Made by a program: the position numbers and the translations under genes. Positions 1 to 11,385 of a stretch of DNA of 64,000 nucleotides are shown here, piece by piece. The notes beneath the pieces were generated by a model. That model was not told where the DNA came from. It ran no database searches and saw nothing but the letters and a program-made list of their open reading frames with translations. This DNA comes from Membranipora membranacea (taxonomy: Eukaryota > Bryozoa > Gymnolaemata > Cheilostomatida > Membraniporidae). Numbering within the stretch: the stretch's first letter is position 1; the number at the start of each line of letters is the position of its first letter. The stretch is taken from contig OU612072.1 in NCBI GenBank assembly GCA_914767715.1, forward strand, positions 21,452,001 through 21,516,000, given 5' to 3'.

Positions 1-300
1 GCACACCTGGGTTCCAAATAAAGCCCAGTGCTAGAAAGTTTGTAATTCTTGCTCAGTCCAAATATATTTCCCGACCAACATTCCAAGCCCGAAACCCCAA
101 TTCTGATACAAAAAATTTAGCCCGTATTGAGTGACCCGTTTTTTTATACCAATTTCATTGCATCTAAAATATCATATCATATTATGTTGAATCAATAGGC
201 TCTAGTGGCTGGCTACTCATATATTTACATTTTTGCAATCGACCATGACACCTTGTCGACATTCAATTATCCACGCTCTCTTTACTCAACAAAAACAAAT
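1..300. repeat. inverted copy of a segment at about 56968-57228
   Basis: From about base 38 to 300 this sequence is the reverse complement of about 56968-57228 with few differences. Shared landmarks are the stretch around AATCAATAGGCTCTAGTGGC and the run near 240-290 that mentions ACCATGACACC and ATTCAATTATCC. The first ~40 bases instead match about 57353-57395 in direct orientation, so the junction marks an inversion or an element end. No coding signal seen. Confidence 0.75.
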
Positions 301-1019
301 TTTCAATATGTTTAATGTCAGATCCTGCCCTGTACCTGTATGCCACATTATCCACCACTGGCGGTTGGTTGTTCATTGTGGCTGTGCAGTGTGCTTTGAT
401 TAAATCTCAGCTTTGCTATGTATGATAGATTGTGATACTTGATAGCTTCCTAATGGCCTATTATCTTCATTTATGTTATTTATCGTCAATTTTAATCAGG
501 AAGCTCAATCTCCTGTTTTGAGTGTCATGTCTAGGTCATGTACCATACTTGAATGAGCATCATTAATTAAATCCTGCAAGATCATTCTGTAATGTAAAGT
601 TGTACTATGTAAATTATATAAGCTGGTAGCATTTTTTATAAAGATCAGTTGCTAGCGGCATTTCGAATGGAGTAGTCACAATTTGGATTTTGCCTGGCAG
701 CTTGCTGCTAGGGTCATGTAAATTGTGTCTGAATAAAGCTGGAAAACTGCCAACAACACAAAATTGTCGGAGTATCTTACACTCCCACCAGAACTGATCA
801 GCCTTGATGTTCCCCCGGTCTTATATGCACCGGATATCATCAATGTTGATAGGCATGGCCAACAAAGATGGAGATTGCATTTTCCCATCGATCACTTGAA
901 GGTTGAAAATAAAAATGCAAATAAACGACTTCCTCTTGAAAAAATGCCGATTGGATTTTGATTTTCGTCTGAAAAAAAGGTTTAATTGTACATTATTATA
1001 TGACAGCGATTGAACCTCC
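301..1019. other. no gene recognised
   Basis: AT-rich sequence. Short overlapping ORFs on both strands at 676-961 have no recognisable motif, and no splice-supported exon chain or second copy was found. I see nothing definite here. Confidence 0.5.
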
Positions 1020-2520
1020 CAAAAAAGCGGAGATGGGATGTCTGTTAGCTGACAGTAATTTAATTATGCCTAATACACAACAGATTTCGTCAAAAGATAA
1101 AACTGAGAATGGTCTCTGATGCGAAGTGGTTGACACTGTCTGTTGTCACTTGCTCCCATCTTCTTGGTTTTATTCTCTCTATCCGAAATCTCCTGAGCCT
1201 GAGCTGTGAGAACTTGAGATCTCACAGCTTCTGCTCCTCCTTCTCCTTGACTCTCCTGAGTCATCCAAGTAAGCTGTGAAGTTATCTCACATGTTTTCAT
1301 GAAATCTTTTTATAACTTACTAATGTACACAAAATACCTGTCCTAAAGTGTCCTACCATGTCACCATTCTAACTAGGGTGGGCAGTGCTTGGATGTATGA
1401 AAATGGTAGGGCAAAAGGTGTAACTTCTGTACCAAGTATATCGTACCCAAGAACGCCTTGATATGAACAATATCACCAAGTGCGCCGAGAAGCTCTCCAA
1501 AGCAGATAGTGCCAAACACAGATTGAAAACCAAATCCCTCAGTATGGTGGCCATCAACGCACCAAACCCTTTAATCTTCTTTGACATGCTATTATCCGGT
1601 TGCTCTACGTCTCTGTGCCACTGCATTAATCTTGGTAGAGACTGTTTTAGGTCACAGGCTATCCTTATTTTCTATCATTATATATATGTACGCTACAAAT
1701 CGATTTCGTGCGACATTTTAGACATCAGAATTTTTGTAAACAAATTTTACTACAGGCAAACCAGTTTTTCATTTCTCAATCACCCCTTGTGATAATAAAG
1801 GTCCGTACATACATACATACATACATACATACATACATACATACGTACGTACATACATTTGTATACACGCACTCACACGCGCATGCACGCACGTACACAC
1901 GCATGCACGCAAATACATACATACACACATACATACTTACGTCTATTGTGGTAAATTATAAATGCCCTAACATGGGTGACACGCAAAAAGCGGCATTTTG
2001 CAGCTAATTTGCAAGTTATTTAGACAAATCGTCTTCCAAACAAGGAATTATTTGCCACTAAGAATGAGATATAGGTAGGCAAGCAAATTAGTGCATTGAC
2101 GATTGATACCAAAATTCAATTATCTGGAGGACATACTATCTTGTAAAAATCAACCAAAGTAAGTAAGTTATTGGTTCTCCAGACCTTATCAATCTGAAGA
2201 TATTGCAAGTGGTGTCCTTTTTTCTCAAGGTTACTCATCTGTCATATTAGCACAAGGGAGAATGAAAAACCGACTGCTTGTGTATTGCATTGTGGGATAC
2301 TAATAAAATTCATTATCAAATATTTGACAGCTTAAGTTTTTGTCTCAAACTACCTGCACCTCCCATCCTGTTCAGCTGTTCTAATAGTGCCCTCTAAACC
2401 TTTTTCGTCGAGCACAAAAGGGCATTGAAATTTAAGGGAGAAACACTTTGGAAACTCATCAAAATTCATATTGAGCTATGTTGTTTAAACATGTTGCACT
2501 GGAACTTTTGGACTGAAAAT
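1020..2520. repeat. segmental duplication H, copy 1 (partner 52990-54840)
   Basis: Near-continuous similarity to 52990-54840, beginning with AAAGCGGAGATGGGATGTCTG and running past the ATAC microsatellite. Copy 2 carries an extra LINE fragment (about 53503-54037) that is absent here. An 85-codon minus-strand ORF at 1369-1626 has a full-length counterpart at 53241-53498 with no indels, but the two differ at several residues, the opposite strand is also open, and the product has no recognisable family. It may be an old coding exon inside the repeat, or chance. Confidence 0.8.
1804..1945. repeat. (ATAC)n microsatellite with degenerate CACG-rich tail
   Basis: Perfect ATAC tetranucleotide repeats at about 1806-1845 pass into imperfect ACGC/ATAC units up to about 1945. 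The orthologous place in the duplicated segment (54222-54310) has a shorter, differently arranged array, so the array has changed since duplication. Confidence 0.9.
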
Positions 2521-3790
2521 TGATGGTGCAGGAGGTGACCGCTGACTTCGGTACGTGCTATTGTTACAGTCAGGTTGGAAGGCACTTGGGGCAAATCTTA
2601 GCCTGGCTAATTATTTTAAAACAACACCCAACCATCGGGCGGGTTGGAATAGAAAACAAAGTTCCTGCGCGTTGCATTGTGGGATACTCATTAACTTATC
2701 TAACAATATTTGGCAGCCTAAAAACATTTTGAAAAAAGTAAGGAAGAGTAAAGACATATATAATTTACCTAAAATACCAAGGAGAGGATTGATATGGTGT
2801 GTGCGACCTGTGCACGTTATTACAGCAGGCTGTCAACTTCAATCCAATTGCAAATGGGTGTCAATAGCATTACATTTGCCCCTCAGTTAAAAATCCAGTG
2901 AACATTTTTTAAACAGAATGAGTCATCGACGTCACGACAGTCTGAGCGAAAAAAGCTCTAGAATTTTAAACCAGCCACAAAGCTATGTTGACAGTATTCA
3001 ACATAGTACCTGTGGAAATTAGTTGCATGAAATTATAAAAGACTGCTTTGCGTTGTTGACATAATAATGATAGATTTATGAGGTAGCAAAGTAGGAAAAT
3101 GTCATACTCTTTGCTCTATGTAAACTCCGGTTGTTTCAGCACTAAGGCCTAGTGTGTCAATCAACTGATAAGAGTATGAAGTGAACTTTTCATTCAGTGT
3201 TATTGTAAACTGTTGACGTGAATTTCTTCTTACCAAAATGTAATATTCCAAACAAAACAATCAGCTTGTGCATTGCATTGTGGGATACTCATCAACTTAT
3301 ATTATATTTGACAGCCTAATACCTATTTGATGATTTGAGGAAGATGAAATTATTGCCTAATACTACCACCTCACAAGGAGCTGTTGTATAAAGTGCCGTC
3401 TTACCCTTCCCCCCCCCCCCCCCCGGAGCATGGAAAGGTATTGAAATTTCATAGAGAACATGTTATGGAAATAATTACAAGATATATTGAACTGTGCTGT
3501 TTTAAAATATTGAATTGCAAGATAATGCATCTGACTTGTGACTGTAAATCAATAGTGCAGGAAGATACCGCTGAGTTCAAGTCGATCAATCATTACAGTC
3601 AGGATTACACAACACACCTTAGGCAGACTGTAGCCAGGTTCATTATTCTCAAACCTTTTGTAAGTTACAATCCTATCCGAAACTGTTGAACGGTGGCAAA
3701 CGAAAAGCAATTATATTGTGCATTGCATTGTGGGATAATCTTCACCTTATCCAGAAAATATTTGGCATCCTAATAAATAGTCGAAAGAAG
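2520..3790. repeat. diverged copies of a dispersed repeat with core TTGCATTGTGGGATAC
   Basis: Cores are seen at about 2284, 2673, 3270 and 3718. Those near 2673 and 3718 are preceded by a related ~150-base leader (GTGCAGGAGGTGACCGCTGA-like) and followed by an A/T-rich ATATTTGRCAGCCTAA-like tail, so this is a family of about 250-bp noncoding units in several states of decay. Other copies lie near 9449, 21600, 23660, 27432, 51533, 54642, 57914 and 60098. The short ORFs at 2520-2890, 3384-3937 and 3910-4271 run through these repeats and show no protein motif. Confidence 0.65.
3412..3424. repeat. poly-C tract
   Basis: Uninterrupted C run of about 13 bases within repeat-derived DNA. Several other G or C homopolymers occur in the window. 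Confidence 0.9.
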
Positions 3791-4433
3791 GGAGGGAAAG
3801 GAAAGACAAATATAATTGTCCTTTTAACTACTACTTTCCCATTGTCACAAACTCATCATTTTAGATTTCATGATTTTGTGGTGACACTGTTTTATGGTAC
3901 ATTGAGTCATCACGTAGCATACACATGCATACTATGAGCATTTATATTCTGATAAATCATATTGTGTGTCCTTTGACTTATGCTTTTTGTTCGATGGTTG
4001 ACCTGTTTTAACTGGACATAACTAATTTTGATTAATTGATTTTGGGTGCAAGGTGAGTTAGCTGAAGAGAAGAAGCTAAGCAGGACTTGTAAATGCAAGT
4101 TGTAATATGATGAGAATAAGGATAAAATACTCCATAAAGTGTTGATTGGTAATAGGAAGCCCGATAAATATCTACACATTTGTGACATCCATCCCAAGAA
4201 GAGGATTGTGTGTGCAAACTGTGAATATTATTACAGCAGGCTGACAATTTAAATCTACAACTTGATTGCACATGGGTGTCATGGACCCTCAGATAAATTT
4301 GTTGTAAATATTTTTAGAATCGAATTATTTTTCCTACACATCTCTGTGATAGCCTAAGAGTAGATTGGAAAGTTCAGTATCAACATTGCATTATGGAATA
4401 TAATAATGCAGTGGTACTATGATATATATACTC

Positions 4434-5946
4434 CATGTTTATTCTGGAGAAGAATAAGTCCGTAGGACTTGTACCCAGAAAACAGAAAAATTGATAAAAA
4501 TATGGTGTAGAATTAAAAAGACATGTAACTAAAAATCAAGAACAATGACAGGTAAAATTACAACCTACACGCAGGCATCAATTAGCAGTAAAACATTACA
4601 CAAGTTGATACACAATAGCTAGGAAAAGAAAAGTTAGAACAATGTAGCAGTAGGCTAAAATGAAATGATAAGAACTGACTCATTAATTGAGAAATTTGAG
4701 GACGTGGCTCCGAGTGGCATTTTTGAATGTAGCAAGGGATTGACTCAGCTTAACATGATTGGGTAATTCGTTAAACTTCTGAGCACCGAAATTAGCTAAA
4801 GCAAATCTAAAATTTTCCTTGGATAGTCTTAACCCAGAACTTTTAGCAAGCCGAGTTTTACTAGTTAATTTCTCGGGGAGCAGATTGGTATCAATTATTG
4901 GGACTAAACTATTAACAATTTTATAAAACGTCAGCAAATACAAATATTCGAAACGCAAAGTTAAAACAGGGATGTTGTAGGTCTTTCGAGTATTATCTTT
5001 AGAACTGTTATAGTCTATTATTTTCAAACATCTATTCTCAATTTTTAAAAATTCTTTTTTGACATAGTCGTTTGTGGTAAATAAAACAGGAGAGCTGTAT
5101 TCCAGATTAGAACGTATAAGTCCAATGTACCAAAGCTTAGCTAATTTAGGTGTCAGGAATTTTCTATTACGTTGAAAGTTGGTGACTATTGGATAAAGTT
5201 TTTGTTTAATTTTACTGGTATGAGATTTAAAATTTAATTTGTTATCAAGAATCACACCCAAGTACTTGATTTTGTCAGATTGTTTGAAAATAAGATTATT
5301 AAATTTAAGTTCCGGCGGTTTGATGTTACGTTTATTAGAAATGGTCATGACATCCGTTTTACCGCTGTTTAGAACAAGGCAATTTTCACTGTACCAACTG
5401 GATGCTTGATGAATGCTTTTTTCCATAAGTTTTGTGGAAATGTCTGGGTTTTCCCCACTGGTGACTAGTAGGCAGTCATCAGCATATAGATAACAATTTT
5501 TGAGCTCCATCAGATCGTTAATAAACATGATAAACAGGAGTGGTCCAAGTACAGACCCCTGCGGCACACCAGTTATAACTCGACTGCATTCAGATACACA
5601 ACCATTAATTTTCATGGCCTGCTCTCGACTTGAAAGATAATTTTTAATTAAATTTGATGCATTAGAGTGGAAATTGAATTTCGTTAACAGTTTACTGGCA
5701 AGGATCTTATGGTTTACGCAATCAAAAGCTTTACGGATATCAAGTGCAGAAACTGTGACAAATTTTGACCCATGCTTTGACAGCAGGGAACGAAATTTGT
5801 TGACTAGTTGAGTTAAAATTTGATCAGTGGATGTTCCATTTCTGAAACCAAATTGGCGAGAGGCAATTAGATCATTAATTTCCAGGTAATCACGAATTTG
5901 GTAATTTATTATCTTTTCTAGGACATATGTGGTGTCGAAATTTGCA
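4434..5946 (-). mobile_element. 5'-truncated LINE retrotransposon insertion
   Basis: The insertion interrupts a repeat unit whose uninterrupted version is at about 9440-9600 and 27420-27590. The left flank matches up to ACTATGATATAT and the right flank resumes at AATGGTTGTGTTTTAC. The inserted ~1.5 kb holds the C-terminal half of a non-LTR reverse transcriptase on the minus strand plus a ~250-base 3' untranslated tail (4434-4682). Only part of the RT domain remains, so it cannot move on its own. Confidence 0.8.
4683..5945 (-). CDS. non-LTR (LINE) reverse transcriptase, C-terminal part
   Basis: This reverse transcriptase would copy LINE RNA at its target site. The frame is open for about 421 codons from the truncation point at 5945 to a stop at 4683. 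An ATG at 5615 is internal, not a real start. Visible motifs in order are QFGFRNGTSTDQ, ALDIRKAFDCVNHKIL (block with the first catalytic Asp), GVPQGSVLGPLLF, YADD (catalytic Asp pair) and KYLGVILD, then the usual C-terminal region ending near FGAQKFNELPNHV. Endonuclease and ORF1 are missing. The motif set fits the Jockey/CR1/L2 group of LINEs, but I cannot fix the clade. No internal stop is seen, so the copy is fairly young. Confidence 0.93.
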   Translation of the reverse strand, partial: ANFDTTYVLEKIINYQIRDYLEINDLIASRQFGFRNGTSTDQILTQLVNKFRSLLSKHGSKFVTVSALDIRKAFDCVNHKILASKLLTKFNFHSNASNLIKNYLSSREQAMKINGCVSECSRVITGVPQGSVLGPLLFIMFINDLMELKNCYLYADDCLLVTSGENPDISTKLMEKSIHQASSWYSENCLVLNSGKTDVMTISNKRNIKPPELKFNNLIFKQSDKIKYLGVILDNKLNFKSHTSKIKQKLYPIVTNFQRNRKFLTPKLAKLWYIGLIRSNLEYSSPVLFTTNDYVKKEFLKIENRCLKIIDYNSSKDNTRKTYNIPVLTLRFEYLYLLTFYKIVNSLVPIIDTNLLPEKLTSKTRLAKSSGLRLSKENFRFALANFGAQKFNELPNHVKLSQSLATFKNATRSHVLKFLN

Positions 5947-6290
5947 AATGGTTGTGTTTTACATTATCTACTGCACGTAGATGATGTGCACACAGCTGGT
6001 GGCATTTAGTCAGGCTCAGCGAGGCCTGATACCACCAAATTACAATGACTGGCAGCACCGGAATTGAATGAAGCCACAGATATCACCACCTGCTCAAATC
6101 ATATCAATGTACTGCACTCTTTTAAACACAGCAGCAAACGTTACCATCCCATGTCTTAAGATGTTTTGCACTCTTTGAAATATTGATAAATTATTCAATC
6201 AATTGGATACAGTCGAAATCAAAACTGGAAGCCAAGCCTAAGATTTTTATGGAGTTTTGAAAGAACGAAAAAACTAAAATAATATCACAG
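5947..6290. repeat. right half of a dispersed repeat unit split by the LINE
   Basis: TACTGCACGTAGATGATGTG through CCACCAAATTACAATGACTGGC matches 9515-9590, 27510-27580 and, more weakly, 58030-58080. It is the continuation of the unit cut at 4434. No gene seen. Confidence 0.7.
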
Positions 6291-6299
6291 GCAGATAAT

Positions 6300-6630
6300 A
6301 AGATGAATTTTTTTTTCTTCTATGGACTAGGTCATATTTGACCACCCTATATAACAGGCCACCTTAATCTCGGGTGGCTTGTGTGGGGTAGTACCCTATA
6401 CCCTTGCCCGCCGTTAACGGCTACTCTTTTTTTGAAGAGGCAGAGGGGGATGTTTATACTGCATGCAAACACACAGTAGACCTCCTGTATTTATGGTCCT
6501 GATCCGAACAGACCTGGCTAGGATGAATGGCTTGCCAGTGCCAGATCATAAATGACAGCCAGCGCTGGGAATCGAACCTGGATCATAAAAAACAAGTCCA
6601 TACCCTTAACCGTTAGACTTGTAATGATGA
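6300..6630 (-). mobile_element. tRNA-derived SINE
   Basis: On the minus strand a tRNA-like head starts near 6622 with a box-A-like TCTAACGGTTAAGGG, followed about 35 bases later by a box B GGTTCGATTCC (reverse complement at about 6568-6578). The body then runs to about 6300. The anticodon region is not a proper stem, so this is a SINE rather than a tRNA gene. Confidence 0.65.
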
Positions 6631-7500
6631 AATAAATTTTAGTAAGGATCTATGAAAATTCATGCCATACGTTGAGGAAGAAATTGGGCCTGGGAGACAA
6701 GCACTAGGAGTTCAGCACCACCACCCTCCCCCCCTTCCCTTCACTGAGGTAATTCTTCACTCTCGGAGGTAGAAACAACAGATTATTTGATGTAACCCAT
6801 CCTTCTCAACTAACACTTATTTGGATTTCAATTTAGATTACTTGCATCATATTTGCAGTGTACCCCTCAAAATTATACAACCATATAGGTAATGTACGTA
6901 TGACGCACATGGGAGTATATAGTCAACGGACAGATCCAAAAACTTGGCTCCGTTAAGGCGTTTCGTGATATCGGAAGGAACAAAGCACCACTATATATCT
7001 AATTGAAGCTGAGACTCTGGGAAATAAGAATATCTTGGTAGTAAAAAATTTAAAATGGGGGGCGCACCTGAATCGGAGGATTAACGAAAGGAAAACTACA
7101 AATTGTCAAACATACGCCTATTCGCATTAGACATCACACAAAGTTAATATAGATAAAAACATAGTAGGTGACATAAAAATAGTTGAACAACTTTCTCTGA
7201 TTTTTATGCTGCCGGATATTCCAAGGGCACCAACAAATTGGTATGATTTTGTTTTGCTGTAGACTGCTACTTTTTTTCTGTCTGTCAGATCCACTCAAAA
7301 ATGACACAGAGTCTAGATACACATGCCTGCATGGCTTTCTGAAAGTTCTGAACCTGCAACCTAAATAATTTCAAAACTATTGTCATATTAAGTCTGATGA
7401 ATTCATTCGGAGTTGCCTCGACAAACCAAACCAATCACAAAACAGTGTTTGTTGGGTATTTAAATTTCCTCGGTTTTAACTGTTGAGCAAATAAAGAAGT
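6631..7500. other. no gene recognised
   Basis: AT-rich sequence with a C-rich patch near 6719-6740. A short minus-strand ORF at 7134-7322 has no recognisable motif. Confidence 0.5.
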
Positions 7501-7515
7501 AATCTTTGAATAACA

Positions 7516-7785
7516 ATGGCACCTAAATGTTTTGTTTGTGGGCAGGCAAGGACCTATAGAGACCCTGTATTTCTCTGCCCTACTTCAGGTGATGATTTTG
7601 TTCTATGGTGTAGTAAACTGCCCACCCTTACCCAGAGTGCCAACCTAAAACCACTCATATGCAGCAGACATTTTGAGAGAGAGTGTGTTGTCAGAGTGAG
7701 GTGTGGGAGTAAGAGCATGTATGCTCTGCTTGCTCATGCTGTGCCTTCTCTGGCCATACAGACTAAAGAGATGAGTCATAACTAG
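7516..7785 (+). CDS. small THAP-type zinc-finger protein (89 aa)
   Basis: THAP domains are C2CH zinc-binding DNA-binding modules found in transcription regulators and in P-element-like transposases. Here Cys5 and Cys8 (CFVC), Trp31, Pro37, Cys49 and His52 (ICSRHF) and an AVPS at residues 75-78 fit the C-x2-C, W, C-x2-H and AVPT layout. The spacing between the Cys pairs is normal for the family. The ORF is only one THAP domain long, ending 11 residues after AVPS, and no second domain follows before the duplicated block begins at 7829. It may be a minimal THAP protein, the first exon of a longer gene, or the remains of a THAP transposase. The start is the ATG giving MAPKCFVC, the usual N-terminal spacing. 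Confidence 0.75.
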   Translation: MAPKCFVCGQARTYRDPVFLCPTSGDDFVLWCSKLPTLTQSANLKPLICSRHFERECVVRVRCGSKSMYALLAHAVPSLAIQTKEMSHN

Positions 7786-7794
7786 CCATTCTTG

Positions 7795-7826
7795 ACAAGC
7801 TTTGTTCGGTGGGGGGGGGGGGGGAG
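7795..7826. repeat. AGCTTTGTTCGGT plus poly-G tract
   Basis: The string AAGCTTTGTTCGGT followed by a G run occurs here (G run 7811-7824), at about 11508-11546 and at about 33430-33456. The last two are duplication partners but the first is in different surroundings, which suggests a mobile sequence with a G-rich end. Confidence 0.6.
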
Positions 7827-7828
7827 GG

Positions 7829-10500
7829 AACAACCAAAAAGACTCTCTAGCTAAGAGTCTGGCCACTTTATAAATAGTTCCTGGTACAGTGTGGACTGTG
7901 GGTATTTTTTATGACGACGCTTAGCTCCATTTCCTGTAATGCAACAGGAGCGAGTACTGATATCCGGCTTTAGAATGCAGTGTTCTCTAATTGGTTGCCC
8001 ACAGTTATATCATGTACTAGATATCACTGCTCCTTTCCTCAAGTAACACGAACACCAAGGTGTACAATAAATCACTTTTGAAGATGGTTTTCTGGTGAAC
8101 AAACGGTTGATGACTGATATTGTAATACCCTACTGATGCTATGAAACCCATGCAGGCATGTAGACAAAATAAAAAGAGCGGCACCTCTTTGACAGAATAT
8201 GGTTGATGATCAGCTCAGGACAACCATCTCATCAAGAATACATATAAGTTGATCTTGGAGGGAAATTTCATGTTTGTGTAGCTGACGGTTAATTTGTACC
8301 AGAATACCACATTCTTGCGCGTATAAAGCCGAATTGAGCGATAGAAACCATCACTTCAACTAAAAAGAGTGTACAATTATTTTGGAAAGTGAGTTGTGGC
8401 GAGGAAATGTACTGCTATTAAATAGAGCATATCACATATCAAACTGTACTGACAACCATACATTTCATTAACTTCAGTTATATAATTAAAACTTGAGTGT
8501 ATTTTCTCTCTCCGTTTTAAAAGTAAATGTCTGCGTACCTATACTAGCCTCGATCCACCAATCGAGCTAGTGAGACTACACTCTGGTAGATTCTGTATTC
8601 CCAAGCAGCGAGTAAACATTCGTAAAAACTGTTTCCGAACAGAGTGTGCTCGGCTGCTTAATTCCATCTTATAAGTTAGACGTTTTTATAGATACTTTTT
8701 AATATTTTTATTTATAATTTATTTTATATTTTTTTGGCATCACAGAGCAAAACAACAATGAATTTTATCAAGTATTGATAACAATACAATATACATACAT
8801 ACATTTATGATCTCACACCATTCTTATTCCTGTAAAAGATGATGATAGATATTGATGGCAATCATTTCAAAACAGCAGATTGTATTTATTACTATCTATA
8901 CACTTTGTATAGAATCAAAGTATCATTACGTACTTATGTGGACAGCAATTCAATCTTTATTGAATGAAATTCTAATTTTGGTTTTGGTCGCTGTGCATTA
9001 CTACTCTCTCATTCACACCAGCTGACAACTGTTAAAATATTCAGAAAATATTTATATATTAACGACTTCATTGGCATCAATTGCCCATCAGCGAAAAGCA
9101 TCAACCAATTGTGTCTTCCTCGATCTTATGGATATATTGAGGTTATAGGGAATTATCCTCTCAGAGGAAAAGAGGGTATAACTTTGTCAATATTTTAAAT
9201 ACGCAAATAAAGAGAGGACGTTGTTGGTATAAAAAGATGGCATTGTTTGTCACTCACAGTATCTTAGAAAAAGGGAAAAAATGCCGCAAATACTTAATAA
9301 TCATGCCTGAATCTTGGAATGTACAATGACTAATAGAATCCTGGTTTCACACTTAATCCTTCCTCCCTCTATAGGAAAATTGGGAAATACCCGGGTACAG
9401 GTAGTTCGTCAGGGTTTAGGAAAATTAGAAAGACTTACAGTATTAACACTGCATTGTGGGATACTATATTACTATGATATATGGTGTAGGAAGTGGAAAT
9501 GGTTGTGGTTTACATTTTGTACTGCACCTATGTTGTGCAAACAGCAGGGGCAGTGTAGCGAGGCCTATTACCACCAAATTACAATGACTGGCGGCACCGG
9601 AAATGAGCTAAGTCTACTCAGATCACTACTTGTTCCGATGTTAGCTTTAACGTGCCTAACAATATATCTAACTCCAATATAATGCTTCATCCTCTTATGT
9701 TATTAGGAATTGTATTACATTGTAAAATGCACTGTTCGTATAATTGAATAGCAGTGGATGAACCCTTGTCACGTGGCTTCATAAGGGCAACAGCTACTTG
9801 TTTGTGGCTGCGCATCAAGCCTACAGTTCATGCGGATAAGACCATTAATACATGCCTGATAAGGGTAGAACAGTAATAATATGATTCGCGATACATTTGG
9901 AAAATAATTCGATGGATAGTATGTCTTGCATATGGGATAAAGCATGAAGTTCGAGGGTCTAATACACAATGATTAGGAACTTACTGTACCCTGCGAGGGC
10001 ACAACTCTTACGTTAATCTGTTTCAGTTTGAAGGCCAGTTGGAGAAACCTAGATACAAGCAGTCATTCAGGGTACATTTTAACATCTCTTGTTCTTGACT
10101 ATACCATATTTCAATTTTAAACGATGTAAGCGGGCAAAGAGTACTTGCAGGATATTTATGATAAGAGTGTCAACTATGCGCTTTGCGGCTGGAGTCCTAA
10201 ATATTGGTGACATGAGAAGGTCTTATCAATGCTAAGTGCGCAACACAGCGCCCTATTAAAAGTCATGCTTGTTCTACATAAGTTCCAAATATTCACCGCT
10301 CATGGCTAGATGCGTCAAACATTTGATAAGAGAACCTTTCACTGGATATTATTGAATACTGTTGCACTAGTTTCTATGTAAATATTGCATTGTCATTAAT
10401 ACAGGCAATATGCGGTCTCATGGTTGATAATTCACAATACATAACCAGATGGCGATGATTTGATTAGAGCACGCAATTCACCTTTCACTACCTGTAGCCA
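7829..10500. repeat. segmental duplication A, copy 1 (partners 26236-28414 and 62250-64000)
   Basis: Begins at ACCAAAAAGACTCTCT and stays alignable to 26236-28414. A third, more diverged copy runs off the window end from about 62250. A ~465-base insertion (about 8521-8985) is present only here. ORFs at 9314-9682 and 27211-27651 share sequence because of the duplication. They include the dispersed GCATTGTGGGATAC core and are read as repeat DNA, not as a gene. Confidence 0.85.
8521..8985. mobile_element. insertion unique to copy A1, type unclear
   Basis: Relative to 26918-26940 about 465 extra bases lie between CTCCGTTTTAA and GGTTTTGGTCGCTGTG. The shared GTTTT at both edges could be a short target duplication. 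Inside are AT-rich runs and a short ATAC run (about 8790-8805). No ORF or terminal repeat recognised. Confidence 0.5.
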
Positions 10501-11385
10501 AATATATAGTTCCCGGAACTGTGTCTTAGCAGGGGAACTAATTGATACATGACAACAGCGTGACTGTGATGTTATCATAGCCTGCATGCGCCTAGGAATA
10601 TATCACACATTAACCTCACATCTAACACCAATAGTTAGCTACTTGGTCTACTGTTTTATGATTTGAATTACACTATTGTGTAATTGAAGGAGCGTGGATG
10701 AAGCCATGTCACGCGGCCGCACAGAAGTAAACGCGCTACAAGGCTGTACAGTCAATGCAGGTAGGAGAATGACATCATGACAGCTAAGGATAAAATAAAA
10801 ACAAAATCCAGGACAGTTCTGGTGAATACATTGATGAGTTACATGCCTTGGACATGTTTTATACCAAGAGGGGACAGGGTCTTGAAATGTGCAATGATTA
10901 AGGATTAATAATATACCTGATAGGGCACAGCTTTTATGAGGAGAATACTAAATGTTTTTGATATAAGGTCTTATCAATGCTAAGATGACAAGACAGCTCC
11001 CTAATAAAATTCACACTGTTTGTTCTACATCAGTTCTAAATAATATGTCACCACTTATAACTAGATGCGTCATACATTTGATAAGAGAACTTTTCCCTGG
11101 TTACTATTGAATATTGTTGACGCAAGTTTCTCTTAGCAATGTAAATATTACAAGATCACTAGTACAGACAAATTCACGGCTCATGGTCTCCCGTGAATAA
11201 ACATATTATAATCAGAAGACGGCTGTTTACGTCAGACAACCGATAAGAGCACCCAATAAACTACTCAACTTGATTTTTCCTGACTTTAGGGCTGGGCCAA
11301 TACCAAAATCTTATCCAGCTCATATTGTGCAAGTCAATACAAGTTCATTGAACAATGTTTATAAACTACTGGACGTAAACTAAAG
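10501..11385. repeat. segmental duplication B, copy 1 (partner 31551-33310)
   Basis: TGTGTCTTAGCAGGGGAACT onward matches 31551 onward. Copy 2 is about 900 bases longer through extra internal sequence (about 31960-32280 and 32705-33300). The unit holds TGCGTCA/GATAAGAG composite sites but no gene. Confidence 0.8.
11066..11137. promoter_or_regulatory. composite TGCGTCA / GATAAGAG - TTGACGCA / CTCTTA element
   Basis: TGCGTCA at 11066-11072 and GATAAGAG at 11080-11087, then 30 bases, then TTGACGCA at 11117-11124 and CTCTTAGC at 11130-11137. TGCGTCA/TGACGCA resembles bZIP half-sites and GATAAG the GATA-factor site. Regulatory use is inference, since the motif is spread by repeats. Confidence 0.4.

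Noticed and set aside
1369-1626. 85-residue hydrophobic ORF conserved at 53241-53498
   Set aside because: Both strands are open, several amino-acid changes separate the copies, no family is recognised and there is no splice context. Not called as a gene.
1804-1945. Possible CRISPR-like or regular spaced repeat array
   Set aside because: Simple tetranucleotide microsatellite in a eukaryotic genome, with no spacers.
9314-9682. 122-residue ORF with a longer counterpart at 27211-27651
   Set aside because: Conserved only because the DNA is duplicated. It crosses the dispersed GCATTGTGGGATAC repeat, has no motif, and the two copies differ in start and end.
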